Below the pieces are notes generated by a model. It was not told where the DNA came from. It worked only from the letters and a program-made list of their open reading frames with translations, and did no database searches. Both the position numbers and the translations under genes were made by a program. From contig NZ_CP085725.1 in assembly GCF_036840915.1 (NCBI RefSeq), positions 3,100,001 through 3,164,000 on the forward strand: a DNA stretch of 64,000 bases, in the 5' to 3' direction. This DNA is from Flavobacterium hankyongi (GTDB lineage: Bacteria; Bacteroidota; Bacteroidia; Flavobacteriales; Flavobacteriaceae). Shown piece after piece: positions 7,958 to 15,232 of the stretch; position 1 is the first letter of the stretch, and each line of letters begins with the position of its first letter.

Positions 7958-9043
7958 ATGGAAATTAAAAAAGAGAATAGAAGTTGGTTAGACAATCTGC
8001 AATTAAATCATCCATTAGTTATTGCAGGACCTTGTAGTGCAGAAACCGAAGATCAGGTAATGGCAGTAGCAAATGAATTAAAGAATTCTGATGTTTCTGT
8101 TTTTAGAGCTGGGATATGGAAACCACGCACAAGACCAGGAGGATTTGAAGGTGTTGGAGCAATAGGGTTACCTTGGTTACAAAAAGTAAAAAAGGAAACA
8201 GGTTTGTTAATTGCTACCGAAGTAGCGACTGCTGAACACGTAAAATTAGCTTTACAGCACGATGTGGATATCCTTTGGATAGGAGCAAGAACGACTGTAA
8301 ACCCATTTGCAGTTCAAGAAATTGCTGATGTTTTGCAAAATACAGATAAAATAGTGTTGTTAAAAAATCCTGTAAATCCAGATTTATCTCTGTGGATAGG
8401 TGGGTTAGAGCGATTATATAATGCAGGAATTAAAAAACTGGGAATGATTCACCGCGGATTTTCGACTTATGAAAAATCGAAATACAGAAATAATCCTGAA
8501 TGGCAAATAGCTATTGAGCTACAAAATAAATTTCCAGAATTGGTACTTATTTGTGATCCTTCTCATATTACCGGGAAACGCGATATGATTCAAGAAGTTT
8601 CTCAACAGGCTTTGGATTTGAATTTTGACGGTTTAATGATCGAAACACATTGTACGCCAGATGAAGCGTGGAGCGATGCAGCTCAGCAAGTTACGCCGGA
8701 TGTTTTAAAACAAATGTTTGTTGATTTAAGAGTTCGTAAAGCAGATGATGAAACAGATGATTACCACCAACGTATTTCCAAATTAAGAACTCAAATTGAC
8801 GAGTTTGACGAGAAATTGTTAGAGATTTTAGGAAAACGTATGAAAGTTGCTGACCAAATTGGAGCTCTTAAGAAAGAAAAGAACGTTGCTATTTTACAAA
8901 ACACACGTTGGAATGAAATTCTAGGTAAAATGATTTTAGATGGAGAAGAAAAAGGGTTGAGTGAAGAGTTTGTACTGAAAATTTTTAAAGCAATCCATCA
9001 GGAAAGTATTAATCATCAGGAAAAAGTTTATAAAGCAGATTAA
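7958..9043 (+). CDS. aroG: bifunctional DAHP synthase / chorismate mutase (type II)
   Basis: 361 residues. Residues 1-260 are a DAHP synthase of the AroA-beta/KDO8P-synthase-like type: VIAGPCSAET, FRAGIWKPRTRPGGFEGVG, LICDPSHITGKR. Residues 265-350 are an AroQ chorismate mutase helix bundle (RISKLRTQIDEFDEKLLEIL, GKRMKVADQIGALKKEKNVA). The ATG at 7958, 1 bp after the pheA stop codon, is preferred to a GTG at 7949 that overlaps it. One enzyme thus opens the shikimate pathway and makes prephenate for PheA. The C-terminal mutase in this family also serves as the allosteric sensor for prephenate. Confidence 0.93.
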   Translation: MEIKKENRSWLDNLQLNHPLVIAGPCSAETEDQVMAVANELKNSDVSVFRAGIWKPRTRPGGFEGVGAIGLPWLQKVKKETGLLIATEVATAEHVKLALQHDVDILWIGARTTVNPFAVQEIADVLQNTDKIVLLKNPVNPDLSLWIGGLERLYNAGIKKLGMIHRGFSTYEKSKYRNNPEWQIAIELQNKFPELVLICDPSHITGKRDMIQEVSQQALDLNFDGLMIETHCTPDEAWSDAAQQVTPDVLKQMFVDLRVRKADDETDDYHQRISKLRTQIDEFDEKLLEILGKRMKVADQIGALKKEKNVAILQNTRWNEILGKMILDGEEKGLSEEFVLKIFKAIHQESINHQEKVYKAD

Positions 9044-9118
9044 TTAATAATCGTATTTTTGACAAAAATTAGAGTTTTTAGTTACTTCTAACTTCTAACT
9101 TCTGATTCGTAATTTTAA

Positions 9119-10087
9119 ATGACAGGAATCGTATATAAATCTACTGGGAGTTGGTACACGGTTAAAACCGCAGAAAATCAATTTTTAGAATGCCGTATTA
9201 AGGGTAAATTTCGTATCAAAGGAATTAAAAGTACTAATCCTATTGCGGTTGGCGATGTTGTAGATTACGATTTGGATACTTCTGCCGATGTAACGATTGG
9301 TGTAATTACTAATATTCACAATAGAAAGAATTATATTGTTCGTAAATCAGTAAATCTTTCTAAGCAAACACACATTATTGCTGCAAATATTGATATTGTT
9401 TTTTTATTAGTTACCATCAATAATCCGACAACAACGACAAGTTTCATCGATCGATTTTTGGTTACTGCTGAAGCTTACGGAATTGAAGCTGTTTTGGTAT
9501 TTAATAAAATAGATACTTATGATGAAGCTACTTTAGATGAGCAGCTTTATTTGCAATACATTTATTCAAATATTGGTTACCAGTGTTTGGGAGTTTCTGC
9601 TAAAGAAGAAAAAGGGTTGGATGACTTGAAGTTACTAATGAAAGATAGAGTTTCTATGTTTTCAGGGCATTCAGGAGTTGGGAAATCAACATTGGTAAAT
9701 GCTTTGGAACCAACTCTGAATCTAAAAACCAAAGAAATATCAGATTCTCATAGTCAAGGGCAACATACTACAACTTTTGCGGAAATGTTTGATTTGAGTT
9801 TTGGAGCCAAAATTATCGATACACCTGGTATTAGAGGCTTCGGAATTGTAGATATGGAAAAGAAGGAGATTGGAGATTACTTCCCTGAGTTTTTTGCTTT
9901 GAAAGATCAATGTAAATTTAATAATTGTCTTCATAAAGAAGAACCCCATTGTGCGGTTAAAGATGCATTGGATAATGATGAAATAGCATGGTCGAGGTAT
10001 AATTCGTACTTGCAAATATTAGAAGGAGATGATGAAACTTACAGAAATGATATTTATGGAAGTGAAAGAGACCCAAATAAATTCTAG
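9119..10087 (+). CDS. rsgA: small ribosomal subunit biogenesis GTPase RsgA
   Basis: 322 residues. N-terminal OB-fold (1-70), then a circularly permuted GTPase: G4 motif NKID at 129-132 precedes G1 GHSGVGKST at 183-191 and G3 DTPGIRGFG near 231. A C-terminal zinc site (CKFNNCLHKEEPHC) follows. RsgA acts late in 30S assembly. It lies 75 bp after the DAHP synthase gene; the gap carries a small tandem repeat (acttcta units) and no clear terminator, so co-transcription with the aromatic genes is likely. Confidence 0.94.
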   Translation: MTGIVYKSTGSWYTVKTAENQFLECRIKGKFRIKGIKSTNPIAVGDVVDYDLDTSADVTIGVITNIHNRKNYIVRKSVNLSKQTHIIAANIDIVFLLVTINNPTTTTSFIDRFLVTAEAYGIEAVLVFNKIDTYDEATLDEQLYLQYIYSNIGYQCLGVSAKEEKGLDDLKLLMKDRVSMFSGHSGVGKSTLVNALEPTLNLKTKEISDSHSQGQHTTTFAEMFDLSFGAKIIDTPGIRGFGIVDMEKKEIGDYFPEFFALKDQCKFNNCLHKEEPHCAVKDALDNDEIAWSRYNSYLQILEGDDETYRNDIYGSERDPNKF

Positions 10088-10090
10088 AAA

Positions 10091-10543
10091 ATGCGTGCAG
10101 TAATACAAAGAGTTTTAGAAGCTTCGGTTACTATTGAAGGAGAGAAGGTGGCCAATATTGAAAAGGGCTTGTTGGTTTTGATTGGTATTGAAGATACATC
10201 AAATCAGGAAGATATTAATTGGCTGACAGCTAAAATTGTAAATCTTCGCATTTTTGGAGATGAAAATGGAGTAATGAATCTTTCTATAAAAGATATAGGA
10301 GGTGATATGATTGTGGTAAGTCAGTTTACACTTCACGCTGCTACAAAAAAAGGAAACCGTCCAAGTTATATTAAAGCATCAAAGCCTGATTATGCTATTC
10401 CAATGTATGAAGCTTTTGTGAAGCAAATAGAAGTCGAATTGGGTAAAAAAGTACAAACTGGTCAGTTTGGAGCTGATATGAAAGTTGCACTAATAAATGA
10501 TGGTCCAGTAACTATAATAATTGATACAAAAAATAAGGAATAA
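10091..10543 (+). CDS. dtd: D-aminoacyl-tRNA deacylase
   Basis: 150 residues, the usual length. Start MRAVIQRVLEASVTIEG, the active-site motif SQFTLHA and the Gly-cisPro motif NDGPVTI are all present. Dtd hydrolyses D-aminoacyl-tRNAs (and glycyl-tRNA-Ala), preventing D-residue incorporation. It begins 3 bp after rsgA and its stop codon overlaps the start of the next gene, so the unit is translationally coupled. Confidence 0.95.
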   Translation: MRAVIQRVLEASVTIEGEKVANIEKGLLVLIGIEDTSNQEDINWLTAKIVNLRIFGDENGVMNLSIKDIGGDMIVVSQFTLHAATKKGNRPSYIKASKPDYAIPMYEAFVKQIEVELGKKVQTGQFGADMKVALINDGPVTIIIDTKNKE

Positions 10544-10869
10544 TGGACTTAAAAAACTCACAACTAGAAGTTGATAATTGGATAAAAAATCACGGAGTTC
10601 GTTATTTTAACGAATTAACAAATATGGCTCAACTTACAGAAGAAGTAGGTGAAGTAGCTCGAATTATTGCTCGTCGCTATGGAGAACAATCAGAAAAAGA
10701 AAGCGATAAAAACAAAGATTTAGGTGAAGAATTAGCCGATGTGGTTTTTGTTGTTTTGTGTCTGGCAAATCAAACAGGCGTTGACTTGCAGACGGCTTTT
10801 GATAAAAAAATGGATTTAAAAACGAAACGTGATCACGACCGCCACCATAACAATGAAAAACTAAAATAA
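10543..10869 (+). CDS. MazG-like nucleotide pyrophosphohydrolase
   Basis: 108 residues of the MazG/all-alpha NTP pyrophosphohydrolase superfamily. The EExxE metal motif appears as LTEEVGEVARII and the downstream ExxD as LGEELADVVFVVL. Such proteins hydrolyse non-canonical or excess (d)NTPs to monophosphates. Starts on the last base of the dtd stop codon and ends the same way on the SMR gene, so all three are likely translated as a chain. Confidence 0.85.
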   Translation: MDLKNSQLEVDNWIKNHGVRYFNELTNMAQLTEEVGEVARIIARRYGEQSEKESDKNKDLGEELADVVFVVLCLANQTGVDLQTAFDKKMDLKTKRDHDRHHNNEKLK

Positions 10870-11198
10870 TGAATTGGATAGTTCTAATAATTGCAGGTTT
10901 ATTTGAGGTTGGTTTCGCAACTTGTTTGGGAAAAGCAAAAGAAACTTCTGGTACAACTATGTGGTTATGGTATTTCGGATTTTTGATTTGTCTGACCATA
11001 AGTATGGTTTTATTAGTAAAAGTCACCAAAGAAATTCCTATTGGGACTGCTTATGCTGTTTGGACTGGTATTGGAGCGGTTGGAAGTGTTTTGGCTGGAA
11101 TTATTTTGTTTAACGAGCCTGCAACATTTTGGAGAGTTTTCTTTTTGTCCACCTTAATACTTTCTATTGTTGGATTAAAATTTGTTTCCAATACATGA
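10869..11198 (+). CDS. SMR-family transporter, Gdx/SugE-like guanidinium exporter
   Basis: 109 residues with four membrane segments. Glu13 (IIAGLFEVGFAT) is the conserved proton/substrate carboxylate. The run PIGTAYAVWTGIGAVGSVLA is the SugE/Gdx signature rather than that of the drug-exporting EmrE branch, so guanidinium export is the best guess. No guanidine riboswitch is visible; the gene is embedded in the aromatic operon, starting on the last base of the mazG-like stop and overlapping aroA by 4 bp. Confidence 0.85.
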   Translation: MNWIVLIIAGLFEVGFATCLGKAKETSGTTMWLWYFGFLICLTISMVLLVKVTKEIPIGTAYAVWTGIGAVGSVLAGIILFNEPATFWRVFFLSTLILSIVGLKFVSNT

Positions 11199-12424
11199 AT
11201 TTACTTCTCAAAAAATCAATTGTAAATAAACAATCATCAATTACAATTTCTGGTTCAAAGTCTGAAACAAACAGAGCCTTACTTCTTAAGGCATTGTATC
11301 CTAATTTAGAACTAGAGAATATTTCACATTCTGATGATTCGGATGTGATGCAGGAAGCTTTGTCGTCAGATTCAATGATGAAAGATATTCATCATGCTGG
11401 AACTGCTATGAGGTTTCTTACAGCGTATTTTTCTACTAGAGAAGATTTAGAAGTTATTCTCACAGGGTCTTCTCGAATGAAAGAACGACCAATTAAAATT
11501 TTGGTTGATGCTTTACACCAACTTGGAGCTAAAATTGAATATATAGAAAATGAAGGTTTTCCTCCGTTAAAAATAAAAGGAAAAAAAATTATTCAAAACA
11601 AAGTTTCTTTACCAGCAAATATTAGTAGTCAATACATTTCGGCATTACTGTTAATTGCCCCTAAACTTGAAAACGGATTAGAATTAACGCTTGAAGGAGA
11701 AATTACGTCTATTCCTTATATAAAAATGACGCTTTCACTATTGGAAGAAATTGGTGTTAAAACTTCTTTCGAAGAAAATAAAATAACTGTAAGTCATGCT
11801 GATCTTATCGAAGCTAGTCAATTAACTGTAGAATCTGATTGGAGTTCCGCTTCTTATTGGTATTCAATTGTAGCTTTGTCTGCTATTGGGATAAAAGTGA
11901 GTTTGTCAAACTATAAGAGAAATAGTTTACAAGGAGATTCGGCTTTGGATGAAATCTATAAAGATTTTGGAGTCGAGACTATTTTTAATAAAGATAATTC
12001 AATTACAATAGAGAAAAAATCAATTCATAATTCTCAATTCATAACTCATAATTTAAATAACTGTCCTGATATAGCACAAACCATTGCGGTGACATGCTTC
12101 GGATTAGGAATTGGATGTGATTTGTATGGTTTACACACACTAAAAATAAAAGAGACGGACAGGCTTGAGGCTTTAAAAAATGAATTGACAAAACTAGGAG
12201 CTGAAATTTTTGTAAGCAATGAATCATTACATTTAAAAAACTCAGATGCTATAAATGATAATGTACGTGTAAAAACGTATCAAGATCATCGTATGGCAAT
12301 GGCTTTCACGCCTTTAGCATTAAAAACAAATCTTATAATTGAAGAAGCAAATGTAGTTTCAAAATCATATCCTAATTTTTGGAAGGATTTAAAAGCAGTT
12401 GGTTTCGAAATAAACGAATTGTAA
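11195..12424 (+). CDS. aroA: 3-phosphoshikimate 1-carboxyvinyltransferase (EPSP synthase)
   Basis: 409 residues from an ATG that overlaps the SMR stop (ATGA); an in-frame start at 11129 lies inside the SMR gene and is rejected. Family motifs: SGSKSETNRALLLKALYP, HAGTAMRFLTAYF, SSQYISALLLIAP, KIKETDRLEALKNEL (as LKIKETDRLE) and YQDHRMAMAF. It joins shikimate-3-phosphate and PEP to EPSP. An odd stretch near residues 276-290 (IHNSQFITHNL) is encoded by an AT-rich repeat of intergenic type (12022-12054) just before the conserved NCPDIAQTI. Last gene of the aromatic operon. Confidence 0.93.
   Translation: MNLLLKKSIVNKQSSITISGSKSETNRALLLKALYPNLELENISHSDDSDVMQEALSSDSMMKDIHHAGTAMRFLTAYFSTREDLEVILTGSSRMKERPIKILVDALHQLGAKIEYIENEGFPPLKIKGKKIIQNKVSLPANISSQYISALLLIAPKLENGLELTLEGEITSIPYIKMTLSLLEEIGVKTSFEENKITVSHADLIEASQLTVESDWSSASYWYSIVALSAIGIKVSLSNYKRNSLQGDSALDEIYKDFGVETIFNKDNSITIEKKSIHNSQFITHNLNNCPDIAQTIAVTCFGLGIGCDLYGLHTLKIKETDRLEALKNELTKLGAEIFVSNESLHLKNSDAINDNVRVKTYQDHRMAMAFTPLALKTNLIIEEANVVSKSYPNFWKDLKAVGFEINEL
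12022..12054 (+). repeat. AT-rich degenerate repeat inserted in frame in aroA
   Basis: Two copies of aattcataa separated by ttctc, followed by ctcataattt. Similar aattcataattt strings occur in non-coding sequence (62279-62290). It encodes IHNSQFITHNL inside aroA without disturbing the frame. Confidence 0.5.
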
Positions 12425-12467
12425 AGCGTTGTAAATAAAGAGTTTTTAAAAATAAAACGTAAAACAC

Positions 12468-12499
12468 TTGACAACCCCTATCTCACGATAGTATATTTG
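12468..12499 (+). promoter_or_regulatory. queA promoter
   Basis: TTG at 12468-12470 and TATATTTG at 12492-12499, separated by 21 bp, followed by CACCC. Transcription would begin near 12505, about 45 bp before queA, separating it from the aromatic operon. Confidence 0.75.
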
Positions 12500-12551
12500 C
12501 ACCCACTTTTGATATCAGAAAAAATCTGATTTCGTAATTCTAAATTTAAGT

Positions 12552-13601
12552 ATGAAGTTATCAAATTTCAATTTTAATCTTCCAGCTGAATTATTAGCTG
12601 AGTATCCTGCAGAAAATCGTGATGAATCTCGTTTAATGGTAGTACACCGTAAAACTGGAGAAATCGAACACAAATTGTTCAAAGATATTATCGAGTATTT
12701 TGATGAAGGTGATGTAATGGTTGTGAACAATACAAAAGTTTTCCCTGCGCGTCTTTATGGTAACAAAGAAAAAACAGGTGCTCGTATCGAAGTATTTTTA
12801 TTAAGAGAATTAAATGCGGAACAACGTTTATGGGATGTTTTAGTAGATCCTGCTCGTAAAATCCGTATTGGTAACAAATTATATTTTGGTGATGATGATT
12901 CATTAGTAGCTGAGGTAATTGATAATACAACTTCGCGTGGTCGTACACTACGTTTCTTGTATGATGGTTCTTATGAAGAATTCCGTCAAAAATTAGTAGA
13001 TTTAGGAGAAACTCCGATTCCAAAATACATTAATCGTGAAGTAAACGAAGATGACGCTGAACGTTATCAAACAATTTATGCAAAAGAAGAAGGAGCTGTA
13101 GCTGCACCAACAGCTGGTTTGCATTTTTCTAAGCATTTAATGAAGCGTTTAGAAATTAAAGGTGTCGATTTTGCTGAAGTAACATTACACGTAGGTTTAG
13201 GAACTTTTAACCCTGTTGAGGTTGAAGATTTATCGAAGCACAAAATGGATTCTGAAGAATTAAAAATAACCGAAGAAGCTTGTGATATAGTAAATAAGGC
13301 AAAATTAAGTAAAAAGAAAATTTGTGCTATTGGAACAACTTCAATGAGAGCAATGGAAAGTTCTGTATCTTCAAACAAAACATTAAATCCTTATGAAGGT
13401 TGGACAAATAAATTTATTTTTCCTCCGTACGATTTTAGCGTTGCAGATTGTATGGTGACTAACTTTCACACGCCTAAATCGACTTTGTTAATGATGATTT
13501 CGGCATTTTGTGGTCACGATTTAATGATGAAAGCTTACAAAGAAGCTATTGAGCAAAAATATCGTTTCTACTCATACGGTGATGCTATGTTGATTTTGTA
13601 A
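12552..13601 (+). CDS. queA: tRNA S-adenosylmethionine ribosyltransferase-isomerase
   Basis: 349 residues, the normal length. Motifs: [50 protein letters not shown] and [15 protein letters not shown]. QueA transfers and rearranges the ribose of S-adenosylmethionine onto preQ1 in tRNA to form epoxyqueuosine. It has its own promoter and terminator, so it is monocistronic. The queuosine precursor gene queE lies further along the same window. Confidence 0.96.
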   Translation: MKLSNFNFNLPAELLAEYPAENRDESRLMVVHRKTGEIEHKLFKDIIEYFDEGDVMVVNNTKVFPARLYGNKEKTGARIEVFLLRELNAEQRLWDVLVDPARKIRIGNKLYFGDDDSLVAEVIDNTTSRGRTLRFLYDGSYEEFRQKLVDLGETPIPKYINREVNEDDAERYQTIYAKEEGAVAAPTAGLHFSKHLMKRLEIKGVDFAEVTLHVGLGTFNPVEVEDLSKHKMDSEELKITEEACDIVNKAKLSKKKICAIGTTSMRAMESSVSSNKTLNPYEGWTNKFIFPPYDFSVADCMVTNFHTPKSTLLMMISAFCGHDLMMKAYKEAIEQKYRFYSYGDAMLIL

Positions 13602-13620
13602 TAAACATATAATAATAAAA

Positions 13621-13650
13621 AAAAGCGTTCGATTATCGAACGCTTTTTTT
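13621..13650 (+). terminator. queA terminator
   Basis: 12-bp perfect stem aaaagcgttcga / tcgaacgctttt with a 3-nt loop and a T8 tract, 20 bp after the queA stop. Confidence 0.9.
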
Positions 13651-13883
13651 ATGCAAGTGATTAGCAAAAAGTTTAAAGTTTTCCAAATATTTCATCGATT
13701 CTCTTTTAAATATGCTGCATTAAAAAGAAAAGGCTTTTATCTTGTTTTTGATGTTAGACATTTCATTAATAAGATTTATTTAGTTGTGAAATTTAATAGT
13801 TCAGAGAAAGAATGTAAAACTTACAATTAAAACCTTATTTTTTTTTCAATTTTATTATTTTTACTCAAATTAAATACTAAACA

Positions 13884-15149
13884 ATGACTTTTCAAAATAC
13901 CCTTGAATTTGCACAACAACTAGATTCTCAAGACGAATTAAAGCAATATAGAAATGAATTTATTTTTCCGCAACACAATGGTAAAGATGTAATTTACTTT
14001 ACAGGTAATTCATTAGGATTGCAGCCCAAAAAAGCGAAAGAATATGTTGATGAAGTAATGGATGATTGGGCAAATTTGGCAGTTGAAGGACATTTTTACG
14101 CTAATAAACCTTGGTGGGATTATCAAGAACGTTTTGCACAACCATTAAGTAAAATTGTTGGTGCTAAACCAAGTGAAGTAACTGTAATGAATACTTTAAC
14201 CATCAACTTGCATTTATTGATGGTTTCATTTTACAGACCAACATCTAAACGTTTTAAGATTATTTGTGAAGAAAAAGCATTTCCTTCAGATCAATACATG
14301 TTCCAGAGTCAAGTAAGACATCATGGCTATAATCCAGAAGATACTATTGTTGAGATTAAGCGTAGAGATGGAGAACATAATATTCGTTTAGAAGATATTT
14401 TAAGTAAAATTGAAGAAGTTGGAGATGAGTTAGCTTTGGTTTTATTTGGTGGAGTAAATTATTATACAGGGCAAGTTTTTGATATGAAAGCTATTGTTGA
14501 GGCGGGCCATAAAACTGGCGCAATAGTTGGTTTCGATTTAGCTCATGCAGCAGGAAATATAAAGTTAGAGTTACATGATTGGAATGTTGATTTTGCAGCA
14601 TGGTGTTCATATAAATACATGAATTCAGGACCCGGAAATGCTTCGGGATGTTTTGTGCATGAAAAGCATCATCATTCTAATTTACCTAGATTTGCAGGTT
14701 GGTGGGGACATAATAAAGAAAGACGCTTTAAAATGGAACCTCAGTTTGATCCTGTTCATGGTGCAGATGGATGGCAAGTGAGTAATTTACCAATTTTATC
14801 ATTGGCACCTTATTTGGCTTCGGCAGAAATGTTTGCTGAAGTTGGAATGGAAAAATTAATCAAAAAGAGAGATTTGATTACAGCCTATCTTGAGTTTATT
14901 CTTCACGAAATTGATAAAGAAATTCCAAGTGCTGAATTCGAAATTATTACACCTAATGATAGAGCTTGTCAGTTGTCGGTATATCTCCATGGACAAGGCC
15001 GTGAATTATTTGATTATCTTATGAAGAATGGTGTTATAACTGATTGGCGTGAACCAAATGTTATTCGATTAGCGCCAGTTCCTTTTTACACATCTTTCGA
15101 AGATATGTACAACTTTGGTCAAATTTTAAAAAGAGGAATTTTAAAATAA
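13884..15149 (+). CDS. kynU: kynureninase
   Basis: 421 residues. PLP-dependent fold-type I enzyme with FTGNSLGLQPK near the N-terminus, the PLP aspartate/histidine region VGFDLAHAAGN, and the Schiff-base lysine in WCSYKYMNSGPGNASG (Lys244). It cleaves kynurenine or 3-hydroxykynurenine to (3-hydroxy)anthranilate and alanine. kmo lies about 6.5 kb downstream on the same strand, so tryptophan catabolism by the kynurenine route is indicated. The 282 bp upstream contain no obvious promoter match. Confidence 0.95.
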   Translation: MTFQNTLEFAQQLDSQDELKQYRNEFIFPQHNGKDVIYFTGNSLGLQPKKAKEYVDEVMDDWANLAVEGHFYANKPWWDYQERFAQPLSKIVGAKPSEVTVMNTLTINLHLLMVSFYRPTSKRFKIICEEKAFPSDQYMFQSQVRHHGYNPEDTIVEIKRRDGEHNIRLEDILSKIEEVGDELALVLFGGVNYYTGQVFDMKAIVEAGHKTGAIVGFDLAHAAGNIKLELHDWNVDFAAWCSYKYMNSGPGNASGCFVHEKHHHSNLPRFAGWWGHNKERRFKMEPQFDPVHGADGWQVSNLPILSLAPYLASAEMFAEVGMEKLIKKRDLITAYLEFILHEIDKEIPSAEFEIITPNDRACQLSVYLHGQGRELFDYLMKNGVITDWREPNVIRLAPVPFYTSFEDMYNFGQILKRGILK

Positions 15150-15232
15150 TTTAACATTTTATTTACAGTTTGTTTGTTTTTCGGGTAAAATTTCACTCTA
15201 TTTGTTAGCAACTAACTAAAAATCAAATTGTA

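Noticed and set aside
10664..11029. 121-codon minus-strand ORF across the MazG-like and SMR genes
   Set aside because: It crosses two well-supported, overlapping genes on the plus strand and has no recognisable features.
13651..13830. 59-codon ORF starting right after the queA terminator (MQVISKKFKVFQIFHRFSFK...)
   Set aside because: It begins directly after the T tract of a strong terminator, has no ribosome binding region or promoter of its own, and matches nothing I recognise. Chance ORFs of this length are common in such AT-rich DNA. Conservation in relatives would be needed.
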